A stretch of 33,267 nucleotides of DNA from contig CALIAG010000339.1 of assembly GCA_938041325.1 (NCBI GenBank), positions 1 through 33,267 on the forward strand, in the 5' to 3' direction. The first letter of the stretch is position 1. Every line of letters begins with the position of its first letter. The notes below the pieces were generated by a model. The model was not told where the DNA came from and made no database searches. It saw nothing but the letters and a program-made list of their open reading frames with translations. Shown here piece by piece: positions 24,784 to 32,892 of the stretch. The position numbers and the translations under genes were made by a program. The DNA is from an uncultured Saprospiraceae bacterium. GTDB lineage: Bacteria > Bacteroidota > Bacteroidia > Chitinophagales > Saprospiraceae.

Positions 24784-26826
24784 TTATTTAATAATTACAG
24801 TATTTAAAGACTTTGCAATCACGTTGCGCATTTCCAATAAGTGTTTTTGAACCTTCAATAATTTCATAATTTGGTCCTCATCTTTTTCGTTCATTGCCGT
24901 TTGAATTCTTCCTTGATTCAACTCACACATTTTTATTACCTTCTTTAACTTAAATCTTTGCAAAGCTTGCATACCATCATTTGCAAAATTCTCTTCTGGC
25001 ATCGTTTGATTGCGCAAAGGCATATTGTGTATTTCTTCCCAGTTGGGGCTGTACTCAAAAGGGGAGTGGAGTACATCAATCGCAATTTGTTGAATCTCTG
25101 CGTTTTGGTGATTGGTGAAGTGACCAGGTGTTATTTCCTTTTTGTCCTTAACCAACCTGACTACTTCATTGAGAATGATTTCATATTTTTTATTGTCAAA
25201 ATCACTAAGGACTTCTTCTAAATTCATTAATAGAAATTGAGCAATAGTTTGATTTTCTTCTTTATCGAAAATTCTATTTCCAGAGCTGATTAATATTCTA
25301 ATAATATCTTTTTCTTGAAACTCATTGCTTGATTTGCTTTCTTGAGAACTGCCTTGGTTTGAAGGAGCCAAGTTGCCTTGCTCAATATTAGCGTAGGGTG
25401 TTTCACTTTCTGGAAAGTTGGACTCTTCTGAAGGAAAAGGAACGGCCTCTCCTCGAGCTATTTGGCCTTTTCTTTTAGCGAGTTGAGCTTCTCTTCTAAT
25501 TCTGTTAGCTCGTTCCTGTTTTTTCTTTTCTTCGTTTTGACTAACTGTTTTATTCGATTCTGCAATCAATAAGTTTTCATCAACTCCCATGACGTTAGAA
25601 CATTCCTTCACATATAGGGAACGTTTGATTGGATCTGGAATCTTTGCGATACTGGAAACGATGTCTTGTATTAATTCCGCTTTTTTTATTGGATCGCCTG
25701 CTGCTTCTTCTAATAGCAATTGTGTTTTAAAAAGGATAAAATCTTTTGCATTATCTGTTATATATTCTCTAAAAGCAGTGGTTCCAACTTTTTGCAAATA
25801 AGAATCAGGATCTTCTCCTTCAGGAAGAAGAACAACCCGCACATTCATATCTTGTTCCAAAACCAAATCCAATCCTCTCAATGCAGCTTTAACTCCAGCA
25901 GCATCCCCATCGTAAAGGATTTTCATGTTTTGAGAAAAACGTTTGACCAATTGAATTTGATCAACAGTCAAGGATGTTCCTGAAGAAGCAACAACATTAT
26001 CAATCCCTGCTTGGTGCAAAGAAATAACATCAGTGTAGCCTTCCACCATTATACATTCGTCAAGTTTTCGGATTCCTTTTTTAGCAAAATAAGAACCATA
26101 TAAAACCCGACTTTTATTATAAATTTCTGTTTCAGGAGAATTGATGTATTTCGGAGCTTTTACGTTTTTTTGTAAAATTCTTCCACCAAAACCAATCACT
26201 TTTCCACTCAAATTGTGGATAGCGAACATCACCCTATTGCGAAAAAAATCGCTGCCATAATTAGTGGTCAATCCCAGCTTTTTAAGCAAGTCTGCTTTGT
26301 ATCCTTTATTGACGGCATTCAGCGTGAAATTATCTTTCTTTTCAGGAGCAAATCCTAACCCGAATTTCTTAATCGTCTCTTCTCGGAATCCTCTCTCTTT
26401 AAAGTAATGAAGAGCAACGCTTTTCCCGGTATCCGTTTCGAGCATCTGCTCTTGATAATAGTCTCTAGCATATTCATTAATGATATACAAACTATCATGC
26501 AGCTGAGCTTCTTGTCTTTGTTCAGGGCTTTTTTCTACTTCAGCTATTTCAATCCCATACTTTTTAGCGAGATACTTCAAAGCTTCAGGAAAAGAATATT
26601 GTTCATGATCCATCATGAACTGGACAGAATTCCCTGCTTTTCCACAGCCAAAACATTTATAAATATTCTTGGTAGGAGATACCGTAAAAGAAGGAGTCTT
26701 TTCATTGTGAAAAGGACAATTGCCAATTAGGTTAACTCCTCTTCGTTTGAGGTTAACATAGTCACCTACCACATCTTCAACTTTGGCGGTATCAATAATT
26801 TCTTGAACTGTATTTGCTGGTATCAC
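24784..26826 (-). CDS. dnaG: DNA primase DnaG
   Basis: Synthesises RNA primers for lagging-strand replication. 680 residues. N-terminal CHC2 zinc-binding domain with Cys37, His40, Cys58 and Cys61 (CPFHNEKTPSF, CFGCGKAG). RNA-polymerase core and TOPRIM domain with the metal-binding VEGYTD and YDGDAAG motifs. The C-terminal third is variable with a Gln/Ser/Glu-rich linker (about 470-500) and a helical helicase-interaction domain. The start is a GTG at 26826; no upstream ATG is in frame, and the protein begins MIPANTVQEIIDTAKVEDVV as the family does. A -7-like box (TATATTTA on the minus strand, 26831-26838) is so close that the transcript may be leaderless. Confidence 0.97.
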   Translation of the reverse strand: MIPANTVQEIIDTAKVEDVVGDYVNLKRRGVNLIGNCPFHNEKTPSFTVSPTKNIYKCFGCGKAGNSVQFMMDHEQYSFPEALKYLAKKYGIEIAEVEKSPEQRQEAQLHDSLYIINEYARDYYQEQMLETDTGKSVALHYFKERGFREETIKKFGLGFAPEKKDNFTLNAVNKGYKADLLKKLGLTTNYGSDFFRNRVMFAIHNLSGKVIGFGGRILQKNVKAPKYINSPETEIYNKSRVLYGSYFAKKGIRKLDECIMVEGYTDVISLHQAGIDNVVASSGTSLTVDQIQLVKRFSQNMKILYDGDAAGVKAALRGLDLVLEQDMNVRVVLLPEGEDPDSYLQKVGTTAFREYITDNAKDFILFKTQLLLEEAAGDPIKKAELIQDIVSSIAKIPDPIKRSLYVKECSNVMGVDENLLIAESNKTVSQNEEKKKQERANRIRREAQLAKRKGQIARGEAVPFPSEESNFPESETPYANIEQGNLAPSNQGSSQESKSSNEFQEKDIIRILISSGNRIFDKEENQTIAQFLLMNLEEVLSDFDNKKYEIILNEVVRLVKDKKEITPGHFTNHQNAEIQQIAIDVLHSPFEYSPNWEEIHNMPLRNQTMPEENFANDGMQALQRFKLKKVIKMCELNQGRIQTAMNEKDEDQIMKLLKVQKHLLEMRNVIAKSLNTVIIK

Positions 26827-26830
26827 ACTG

Positions 26831-26838
26831 TAAATATA
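26831..26838 (-). promoter_or_regulatory. Possible -7 promoter box directly before dnaG
   Basis: TATATTTA, one mismatch to TAnnTTTG, ending 4 bases before the GTG start codon. A TTTC lies 18 bases further upstream. Confidence 0.35.
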
Positions 26839-27041
26839 CCAAAAAATCAGGCTTAAGAAATGATTAACTCTTGTTAATTACTTTAACATTATGATTCGTT
26901 AACATATTTAAATTCTGGATATCAACGGTTTACATATGCGGGTTTAACATACCTTAAAATCGATAACAGTCGATGGCACCTTCTTTGGCATTATAAAAAT
27001 ATAATATATAACGTGAAAGGCGTTATAGATGAAAACAAAAC
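26839..27041. other. AT-rich region upstream of the RNA array
   Basis: No convincing gene. It holds repeated TTTAACAT/GTTAACAT words, a 6-bp inverted repeat ATAACG/CGTTAT (about 27009-27027) and a TTGGCA...TATAAC pair that resembles a sigma-70 promoter for the first RNA unit, although this consensus is not the usual one in Bacteroidota. Confidence 0.3.
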
Positions 27042-27169
27042 AAATTCAAATTTTAATAAAGTGTTTTGCGAAGATGAAGATGAAAAATTTGAATTTAAAG
27101 AATATAATGGGTGTTCTCATAGTGTGTGGGCTACCCCGCGATCTAATAGATTGATGGGGTAGCTTTTTT
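27042..27169 (+). ncRNA. Structured RNA unit 1 of a three-copy tandem array
   Basis: 5' stem of 12 perfect base pairs (27042-27053 with 27085-27096) and a 31-base loop; then a linker of about 33 bases that is nearly identical in all three units; then a terminator hairpin (GCTACCCC 27130-27137 with GGGGTAGC 27156-27163, inner stem CGATCT/AGATTG) and six T's. This is the most divergent copy in the 5' loop. No RNA family recognised. Confidence 0.5.
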
Positions 27170-27212
27170 CAAACTTTTAAAGAAAAGTCAAACACATTTA
27201 AATTAGTAAATC

Positions 27213-27324
27213 AATTCAAGTTATGCAGAACAGTCTGTAGAATTTGAGTTTAAAGAATATAATGGGTGTTCTCATAGTGTGTGGACTACCCCTCAATCAA
27301 ATGATTGATGGGGTAGCTTTTTTT
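27213..27324 (+). ncRNA. Structured RNA unit 2 of a three-copy tandem array
   Basis: 5' stem AATTCAAG/TTTGAGTT (27213-27220 with 27243-27250), capped by an inner hairpin TGCAGA/TCTGTA. The invariant linker follows, then a terminator hairpin (CTACCCC 27286-27292, GGGGTAG 27310-27316, inner 7-bp stem TCAATCA/TGATTGA) and seven T's. A promoter-like pair TTTA-N19-TAAATTAG (27176-27206) would start the transcript at the base of the 5' stem, giving an RNA of about 112 nt. Confidence 0.55.
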
Positions 27325-27366
27325 CTTAATTTTTCACGACTGTTAGACCTCTTAAATCAAGAAATC

Positions 27367-27479
27367 AATTCAAGTTTTGTAGAACCGACTATAGGATTTG
27401 AATTTAAAGAATATAATGGGTGTTCTCATAGTGTGTGGACTACCCCACGATCTTAACGATTGTTGGGGTAGCTTTTTTT
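27367..27479 (+). ncRNA. Structured RNA unit 3 of a three-copy tandem array
   Basis: 5' stem AATTCAAG/TTTGAATT (27367-27374 with 27397-27404), inner hairpin TGTAG/CTATA in which one C-G pair of unit 2 is replaced by T-A. The invariant linker follows, then a terminator hairpin (CTACCCC 27440-27446, GGGGTAG 27465-27471, inner CGATC/GATTG) and seven T's. Confidence 0.55.
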
Positions 27480-27487
27480 ATAGATAA

Positions 27488-27625
27488 TTGCATTACATAA
27501 AGGTTAAATTGATTAACTTTGATCTTCAGCTTACCAAAAACTGGATTCCATTCGGAATTCTCTTAGCAATTTCAATCTTACTAAATTTTCTAGTCTCACT
27601 GCGAAAGCAGCGTAAAAGCTATTAA
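27488..27625 (+). CDS. Candidate small single-pass membrane protein
   Basis: A short open frame between the RNA array and the next large gene. From TTG 27509 it encodes 38 residues (45 from TTG 27488): a polar start, one membrane helix WIPFGILLAISILLNFLVSL, and a basic tail RKQRKSY, a classical positive-inside layout. AAAGG precedes the TTG at 27509. There is no ATG, and AT-rich DNA readily encodes hydrophobic runs, so it may be chance. If real, it could be the partner or target of the adjoining RNAs, as in small membrane peptides controlled by small RNAs; this is speculation. Confidence 0.35.
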   Translation: MHYIKVKLINFDLQLTKNWIPFGILLAISILLNFLVSLRKQRKSY

Positions 27626-27641
27626 ATCACATTTTTTTAAT

Positions 27642-27670
27642 AATTATGGGTAAGCGATAACCCCATAATT
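27642..27670. promoter_or_regulatory. Inverted repeat before the T9SS gene
   Basis: 9-bp arms AATTATGGG and CCCATAATT around an 11-base spacer, ending 14 bases before the ATG at 27685. A possible operator or 5' UTR hairpin. TAATTTTC (27666-27673) within it is a weak -7 box. Confidence 0.4.
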
Positions 27671-27684
27671 TTCAAAACATTACT

Positions 27685-29310
27685 ATGAGTTCCCAAATTT
27701 TACAAAAGGGAAGAATCAAACGATTGATTTCTTCCACAGTTTTCTTTTTGTTTTTTACCATCACATTAGTCGCTCAGGTTACCACTTGGACTGGAAGCAA
27801 TAGTTCCGATTGGAATGATGCTGCCAATTGGTCTCAAGGTATGCCAGCTAACGGAAATAATGCGATTATCCCCACCAATCCAATCGGAGGTAACTTTCCT
27901 GAAATAACAGGATTTCTTTATGTTGGTTACAACATTACCTGTTATGGTAGTTTGACTAACCACGGATATTTTTTGTTAGGAGGTACTTATATCCAATCTG
28001 CAGTAGGGACCTTTGATAATTATGGTCTTCTCAATTCTTGGGGAAACATTGACAATAAAGCTCCATTTTCTAACAGCGGAACCATTCAATCTTCCGGTTC
28101 TTTTATGAACAATGGAACCATAACCAATACAGGAAACATTTACAACGATGGCTTTTTTAATAATAATGGGGTAGTGGATAACCATGCTACTTTTTCTAAT
28201 CGACATGCAGGATCACTAAATAGTCAGATTAGTTTTAATAATTACGCGAGCTTATACTCTGAAGGAAGCGTAAACCTGAACGGTGGAAAGTTTAATAATG
28301 ATGGAGGTGTAGTGTACTCAGGAGGTTCTTTTGGTTCAAATGCCGAAATAACAAATAATGGAACACTAACCATGAATGGCTTTTTTCTCAATAATGTAGC
28401 CGGAGAAATGTTCAATTATGGAACATTAAATGTATTGGGTTCTGCCGCGAATTCAGGATCAATAGAAAATTTTGGACTCATTGCAAACAATGATAATTTT
28501 ACGAATGATTTTTCAGGCAGCATTGCCAATAATGGGACGGTTGAGAATAGAGGTTGTTCCGTTTTTAACCAGTTTACATCAACAGCACTTACAGGAACCG
28601 TTGTTAACTACGGTGTTATTTATGAAATAGGTTCTTCTGTAAACGTGGTTTGGGGATCGGGTTTAGTTTTAACTAGCCTCCAAGATTCTCCAGTACCAAC
28701 AGTGTCTTGTACGGACATTGAAATTAGCTTTCCACTCGGAGGAACTTATTCTATCAATGCTTATGATGTAACAAGTGAAATCTCTGCTAATTATTGTTAC
28801 GTAGCTAGTGTGAATGTTACTCCAAGTACTTTTACTTGTGATGACAAAGGAGATAATTTGGTCACTGTGACCGTCACAGATGGGATGGGTTTTTCAACAT
28901 CATGTACGGCTAACGTTCGTGTAGAATGCATTGCAGTCAATCCATTAATGGCATTAGGGCAAGAAGATCAAGTTCAACAAGAACTGGCTGCTGCTCAAGA
29001 AGAAAATATTCCATTAGATCTCGATTGGAATGCGAATAATGAAAACAATAACAAGCTAGGCTTGTTTCCAAATCCTGCTGCTTCAAATTTCAATATAGAT
29101 TTAAGCAGTTATCAAGGGAAGGATGTTTCAGTTGAAATAACATCTATGAATGGGCAAAAAGTGTTTTCCAATAATTTGAACAATTGGGAAGGATCTTTTT
29201 ATTTGGTAGATGCATCAAATTTTGGGAATGGCTTGTATAGTGTTCTCGTTATTGATGATACAGGGGATTTTAAAACTGAAAAATTAATTATATCCGGATC
29301 AAATAGATAA
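27685..29310 (+). CDS. T9SS type A-sorted surface protein with beta-repeat region
   Basis: 541 residues, exported by Sec and then by the type IX system. Signal peptide 1-30 ending TLVAQ. Residues about 35-330 are an Asn/Gly-rich array of short repeats (NNGT, NSGT, NYGT, NDGF followed by a hydrophobic strand) forming a probable parallel beta-helix. About 330-410 is an Ig-like domain with several Cys (CTDIEIS, CDDKGDN, CTANVRVEC). After an acidic linker comes the T9SS C-terminal sorting domain, 458-541 (LGLFPNPAASNFNI ... KTEKLIISG). Likely a cell-surface or secreted adhesin. Its start codon is complementary to part of the invariant linker of the upstream RNA units. An intrinsic terminator follows. 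Confidence 0.9.
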   Translation: MSSQILQKGRIKRLISSTVFFLFFTITLVAQVTTWTGSNSSDWNDAANWSQGMPANGNNAIIPTNPIGGNFPEITGFLYVGYNITCYGSLTNHGYFLLGGTYIQSAVGTFDNYGLLNSWGNIDNKAPFSNSGTIQSSGSFMNNGTITNTGNIYNDGFFNNNGVVDNHATFSNRHAGSLNSQISFNNYASLYSEGSVNLNGGKFNNDGGVVYSGGSFGSNAEITNNGTLTMNGFFLNNVAGEMFNYGTLNVLGSAANSGSIENFGLIANNDNFTNDFSGSIANNGTVENRGCSVFNQFTSTALTGTVVNYGVIYEIGSSVNVVWGSGLVLTSLQDSPVPTVSCTDIEISFPLGGTYSINAYDVTSEISANYCYVASVNVTPSTFTCDDKGDNLVTVTVTDGMGFSTSCTANVRVECIAVNPLMALGQEDQVQQELAAAQEENIPLDLDWNANNENNNKLGLFPNPAASNFNIDLSSYQGKDVSVEITSMNGQKVFSNNLNNWEGSFYLVDASNFGNGLYSVLVIDDTGDFKTEKLIISGSNR

Positions 29311-29374
29311 AATCTAATTTTTACTGTCGATTCTTATCGTGTTTTGACAGCTTTATTAAGCTTGATTTTTTTAC

Positions 29375-29412
29375 AAAAGGCTTTACTCTTTCAGCAAGAG
29401 TAAAGCCTTTTT
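29375..29412 (+). terminator. Intrinsic terminator
   Basis: Perfect 16-bp stem (29375-29390 with 29396-29411), 5-base loop, ending in a T run; downstream of the T9SS type A protein gene. Confidence 0.92.
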
Positions 29413-29500
29413 AGCAAATTCGTATAAGAATTTTTAGTAATACAACAGTCCAGATGGTACAAATTTATTATTTTCACATTATTAACAGAATAATTGGAAA

Positions 29501-30457
29501 ATGAGTCGGTGTCCGAATTGTCAAATTATAATAATTGAAAAAGCGAGTTATTGTCATGGCTGTGGCAAGGCTTTACGCGTAAATTGTTTGACTTGCGCGA
29601 CCTCAAATTCGATTTTAAACCTGAATTGTAGGAATTGTGGAGACCATATTCCGGTCTTCCCAGACCAAAAAGGGCCGGAAAGCTTGAGATTTACCCTTGA
29701 TTTTAGAGAAACATCGACTTTAAACCACCAGATAATCAACCATTTTTTCGAAGCATTAAGAACTGCTGTCGCAGAAGAACATGACATTAGAAAAATTGAA
29801 GAGTACTTGGATACCTTTGCCAGTTCTCCTTTTAAATCAGTAGTTGAGAAAAAAAGCCTTGAATTGGCAGAAGAAGCGTATACGATTCATTGCAAACAGA
29901 ATGAAGAGGTCGTTATCCTGGTGGATAAATTGTTGAAAGAGAATTTAGATCCTTTGGTTGATCAATTTATCATCAAGTACTGTCAAGAAATTAATCAGGT
30001 TAATTTTTCATCTGATATTTTAAACCATGCCTATTCAAATAAAGAGAATGTAAAAATTCCAGATCTGATAAAAGACTATTTGGATCCAGAGAAAGAAGAA
30101 GAAATTATCTATGTCGATATAAAAAAAGTTCCAGAATCTAAGTTGAAAAACGCTCGACAATCCTTCCTTTTTCCTGAAGTGGATGAACAACTCCTCTTGC
30201 TTTGTGATCAAACCGTTTTTGGATCTTGTAAAGAAGGTTTTGCGATCACCAATGAAGCTATTTATTGGAAAGCCCATTTTCATCCAGCACAGAGTATTGC
30301 GTTCAAAGACATAATCTGGGTGAAAAAAGACACAGATTGGATTACGATAAATAATTTGTTTTTCAATGTCAATCCAAGTTTGAATATTAAGATGCTCAAG
30401 CTATTGAAGAAACTTCAAAAAATATATAGCCAACCTGCTGCTTTTTCTGTCAATTAA
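29501..30457 (+). CDS. Double zinc-ribbon protein with C-terminal PH-like domain
   Basis: 318 residues, cytoplasmic. Two four-Cys zinc ribbons at the N-terminus: Cys4/Cys7/Cys18/Cys21 and Cys29/Cys32/Cys43/Cys46. The middle 70-215 is helical and acidic. The C-terminal about 225-318 has a strand pattern, FGSCKEGFAITNEAIYWKAHF then IAFKDIIWVKKDTDWITIN, typical of the small PH-like domain that often accompanies zinc ribbons in bacterial proteins of unknown function. I know no function. Own terminator upstream (29375-29412); no obvious promoter match. It is followed by a 142-base gap with a 12-base palindrome. Confidence 0.75.
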   Translation: MSRCPNCQIIIIEKASYCHGCGKALRVNCLTCATSNSILNLNCRNCGDHIPVFPDQKGPESLRFTLDFRETSTLNHQIINHFFEALRTAVAEEHDIRKIEEYLDTFASSPFKSVVEKKSLELAEEAYTIHCKQNEEVVILVDKLLKENLDPLVDQFIIKYCQEINQVNFSSDILNHAYSNKENVKIPDLIKDYLDPEKEEEIIYVDIKKVPESKLKNARQSFLFPEVDEQLLLLCDQTVFGSCKEGFAITNEAIYWKAHFHPAQSIAFKDIIWVKKDTDWITINNLFFNVNPSLNIKMLKLLKKLQKIYSQPAAFSVN

Positions 30458-30476
30458 ATCACACTCTTTATTAAGC

Positions 30477-30488
30477 CAAAGCGCTTTG
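30477..30488. promoter_or_regulatory. 12-base perfect palindrome
   Basis: CAAAGCGCTTTG in the intergenic space between the zinc-ribbon gene and the next gene. A possible regulator site; there is no T run to suggest termination. Confidence 0.3.
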
Positions 30489-30599
30489 AGCATTGACTTT
30501 CAAATCTAAACTTTCGTGCATCCCCGTTGTTTAACAGACAATTCGATTTTAAAATTTGTAAAATAGAATTCGTTTTCTTTGGATTTACTATCTTACTAT

Positions 30600-32879
30600 A
30601 TGCAGAGAGTTCATTTATCTTTTACTTTATTGGTCTGCTTTTTTTCTTTTGGTGCTTGTTTCGGACAAGGCTTAAACAACCAATGGTATTTTGGTAATCA
30701 ATCTGCATTAAATTTCAATTCCGGTGTTCCTCAATCTTCTTCCGATCATATTCTATCGAGTGAATCAACAGTTACCGTAAGTGATTCGTCTGGCAATCTT
30801 TTGTTTTTTACCAATGGCTTAGAAATAATTGATCGAAATAACAATTTAATGCCTTTTAGCGAAGGTCTTGGTGCCGATCCGGAAAGCCCGCAATCTGTAG
30901 TTGTTATTCCGGCGCCTGCCAATTCAGGTCAATATTTTGTCGTTACTGTGGGACCGGATTCTGAAGGTGCGAAGTTGAGGTATTCTGTTGTGGATATGGC
31001 CCTTAATCAAGGAAACGGAGCAGTAAAAATAAATCAAAAGAATGTGTTGTTGGGAGAAGAATTTGAACAAACCTTAGTAACAACTCCTGCTCCTTGTGGT
31101 GTATGGATAGTTGCACAAAAAAAAGATGTATTCAATGCAAATGTCTTTTACTGTTTCTTAGTTGATTTTCGAGGTATTGACTTGCCTGTAATCTCCAGTC
31201 ATGGAATAGTTTTCAATACAGGTGGTTCCGGCTTTGATAACCTTCTTGCTAAATTTTCACCAGCAAAAGATCAACTGGTTGTTACTGGGACTTACGAACC
31301 CGGATTTGGAAGTACAAGCACCGAGGACTTTCTTTCTCTCTTCTTTTTTAATAGGGGCGAAGGTCGAGTGTTCGAACATCTAGGTTTTAACAATAGTTCA
31401 ATTTTTCAAAACGTAAAAGGGTCTTGTTTTTCGCCTGATGGTAATCTATTGTATACTTCTGAATCGCTAAACGAGAATGGGCAAAGAGGTGTTTTTCAAT
31501 ATGATATTAGCCAAAACAATTCATCCATAATTATTTCAAGTCGAACATTAATAGGAACGCCTAATTGCTTTGATTGTGTTTTCGATATGCAGTTAGGACC
31601 AGACAATAAAATTTATATCAGCAAGAATGATCAAAATTATTTAGCATCTATTTCGTCGCCAAATAGTTTCGGGACAGCTTGTAATTATCTTGATGAAGCG
31701 GTTTCATTGGGAGCAGGGGAAGGTAAAAAAGGATTGCAAAATTTAATCTTTCCAACCTTCCAAATTGAAGGTATTTTTTCTTTTGAAGACAGTTCGATTT
31801 GTCAAATGGATACCATAGTTCTTAGCCCAGCATCTTTTTTTCAGGACTTAGTTTGGCAGGATGGATCAATGAATTCGATTTATGAGATAACAGAGCCAGG
31901 AGAGTATTGGGTCACAGGCCGACTGGATGATTGCCCGGTAAGAGACTCGGTTACTGTCCTAGAGTTTTCAAGTGAGTTGGATATTTTAGGAGAAGACACG
32001 ATTCTATGTAATGAAGGCGTTTTAAGCTTCGATTTTGGTTCCAATTCCGGATTCACATATGAATGGTCAAATGGTATAAATGCACCTCAAAATAGCTTTA
32101 CAGAAGAAGGAACAATTGTAGTGGAAGCATTTGATGGTGCTTGCACCTTTCGAGATGAAATGGATTTGAGTTTTTACGATGCCGTTGAATTGGGTACGTC
32201 TGATACTTTGCTTTGTCAAGGGCAAAAACTCCGTTTGAATCCAGATGTGACAGAAGCAAGTTTTGTTTGGCAAGATGGGAGCACAAGCAATACTTTTTTG
32301 GTAGAAACGCCAGGCATATATGCTGTTGAAGCAATTATAAATAACCAGTGTGTTGAGTTTGATCAGATAGAAGTTTCTTATTCTTCTCTTAGTGATATCG
32401 ACCTAGGACCAGATACAACTTTATGCAATACGCAGGACTTAGTGCTAAGTATAGAAAACAGAGTCGGTACTCAATATTTATGGCAAGATGGATCCACTGG
32501 TTTTGAGTTTGAAGTTGAACGTTCGGGCCTCTACGCTATAACGGTCTCAGAAGCCGAATGCAGTTTTACGGATCAGATAGAAGTTTCTGTAAGGAATTGC
32601 TGTGATGTTTATATACCCAATGCCTTTTCTCCAAATGGTGATGGGATAAATGACCAATTTATGGTTTTTTCGGGTTGCGGAATTGAATCACTCAGTCTTA
32701 AAATATTTGATAGAAAAGGACGCTTGTATTTTGAAGAAAATGAACCTTTCAATGAGGGATGGGATGGGAATTTTAGGGGTGAACAAGCTTTAGAAGCGGT
32801 GTATGTTTATATTATTGAATTGGAACTAGAAGACGGTAGAAGCGAATTGTTTACTGGCGATGTTTCATTGATTAGATAG
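30600..32879 (+). CDS. Gliding-motility-associated C-terminal domain (T9SS type B) surface protein
   Basis: 759 residues from ATG 30600; the TTG at 30579 is not used because the signal peptide (MQRVHLSFTLLVCFFSFGACFGQ) begins at this ATG. An N-terminal beta-propeller-like region of about 360 residues (GNQSALNF, LLFFTNGLEI, YFVVTVG, PDGNLLYTSE, GPDNKIYISK) follows. Four Ig-like repeats of 65-75 residues come next, each with D(T/S)..(L/I)C ... W(Q/S)(D/N)G ... G.Y.V ... C, at about 395-665. The last 93 residues are the CHU/gliding-associated C-terminal domain (IPNAFSPNGDGINDQF to the end), the type B sorting signal of T9SS. Expected on or outside the outer membrane; possible adhesion or motility role. 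Confidence 0.92.
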   Translation: MQRVHLSFTLLVCFFSFGACFGQGLNNQWYFGNQSALNFNSGVPQSSSDHILSSESTVTVSDSSGNLLFFTNGLEIIDRNNNLMPFSEGLGADPESPQSVVVIPAPANSGQYFVVTVGPDSEGAKLRYSVVDMALNQGNGAVKINQKNVLLGEEFEQTLVTTPAPCGVWIVAQKKDVFNANVFYCFLVDFRGIDLPVISSHGIVFNTGGSGFDNLLAKFSPAKDQLVVTGTYEPGFGSTSTEDFLSLFFFNRGEGRVFEHLGFNNSSIFQNVKGSCFSPDGNLLYTSESLNENGQRGVFQYDISQNNSSIIISSRTLIGTPNCFDCVFDMQLGPDNKIYISKNDQNYLASISSPNSFGTACNYLDEAVSLGAGEGKKGLQNLIFPTFQIEGIFSFEDSSICQMDTIVLSPASFFQDLVWQDGSMNSIYEITEPGEYWVTGRLDDCPVRDSVTVLEFSSELDILGEDTILCNEGVLSFDFGSNSGFTYEWSNGINAPQNSFTEEGTIVVEAFDGACTFRDEMDLSFYDAVELGTSDTLLCQGQKLRLNPDVTEASFVWQDGSTSNTFLVETPGIYAVEAIINNQCVEFDQIEVSYSSLSDIDLGPDTTLCNTQDLVLSIENRVGTQYLWQDGSTGFEFEVERSGLYAITVSEAECSFTDQIEVSVRNCCDVYIPNAFSPNGDGINDQFMVFSGCGIESLSLKIFDRKGRLYFEENEPFNEGWDGNFRGEQALEAVYVYIIELELEDGRSELFTGDVSLIR

Positions 32880-32892
32880 TTTTACCATCAAA

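Larger units (their letters stand above)
27042..27479 (+). repeat. Tandem array of three units, 154-155 base period
   Basis: The near-identical core begins at 27087, 27242 and 27396. Similarity between units 2 and 3 extends through the spacers as well (both share AAATCAATTCAAGTT), so whole-unit duplication is likely. Core identity is highest between the 5' stem and the terminator. Confidence 0.9.

Noticed and set aside
27012-27456. A shared peptide frame through the three RNA units (EYNGCSHSVWTTP) or the leader-like MGVLIVCGLP in another frame
   Set aside because: Units 2 and 3 have no start codon in the first frame, the second frame runs to unequal ends, and variation falls where stems can compensate rather than at third codon positions. 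Structured RNA explains the pattern better, although peptides are not excluded.
27042-27479. Retron, diversity-generating or CRISPR-type array
   Set aside because: No reverse transcriptase or Cas gene is near, and units are about 120 bases with 154-155 base spacing rather than short repeats with unique spacers.
30579-30599. TTG start for the type B T9SS protein
   Set aside because: The signal peptide begins at the ATG at 30600.
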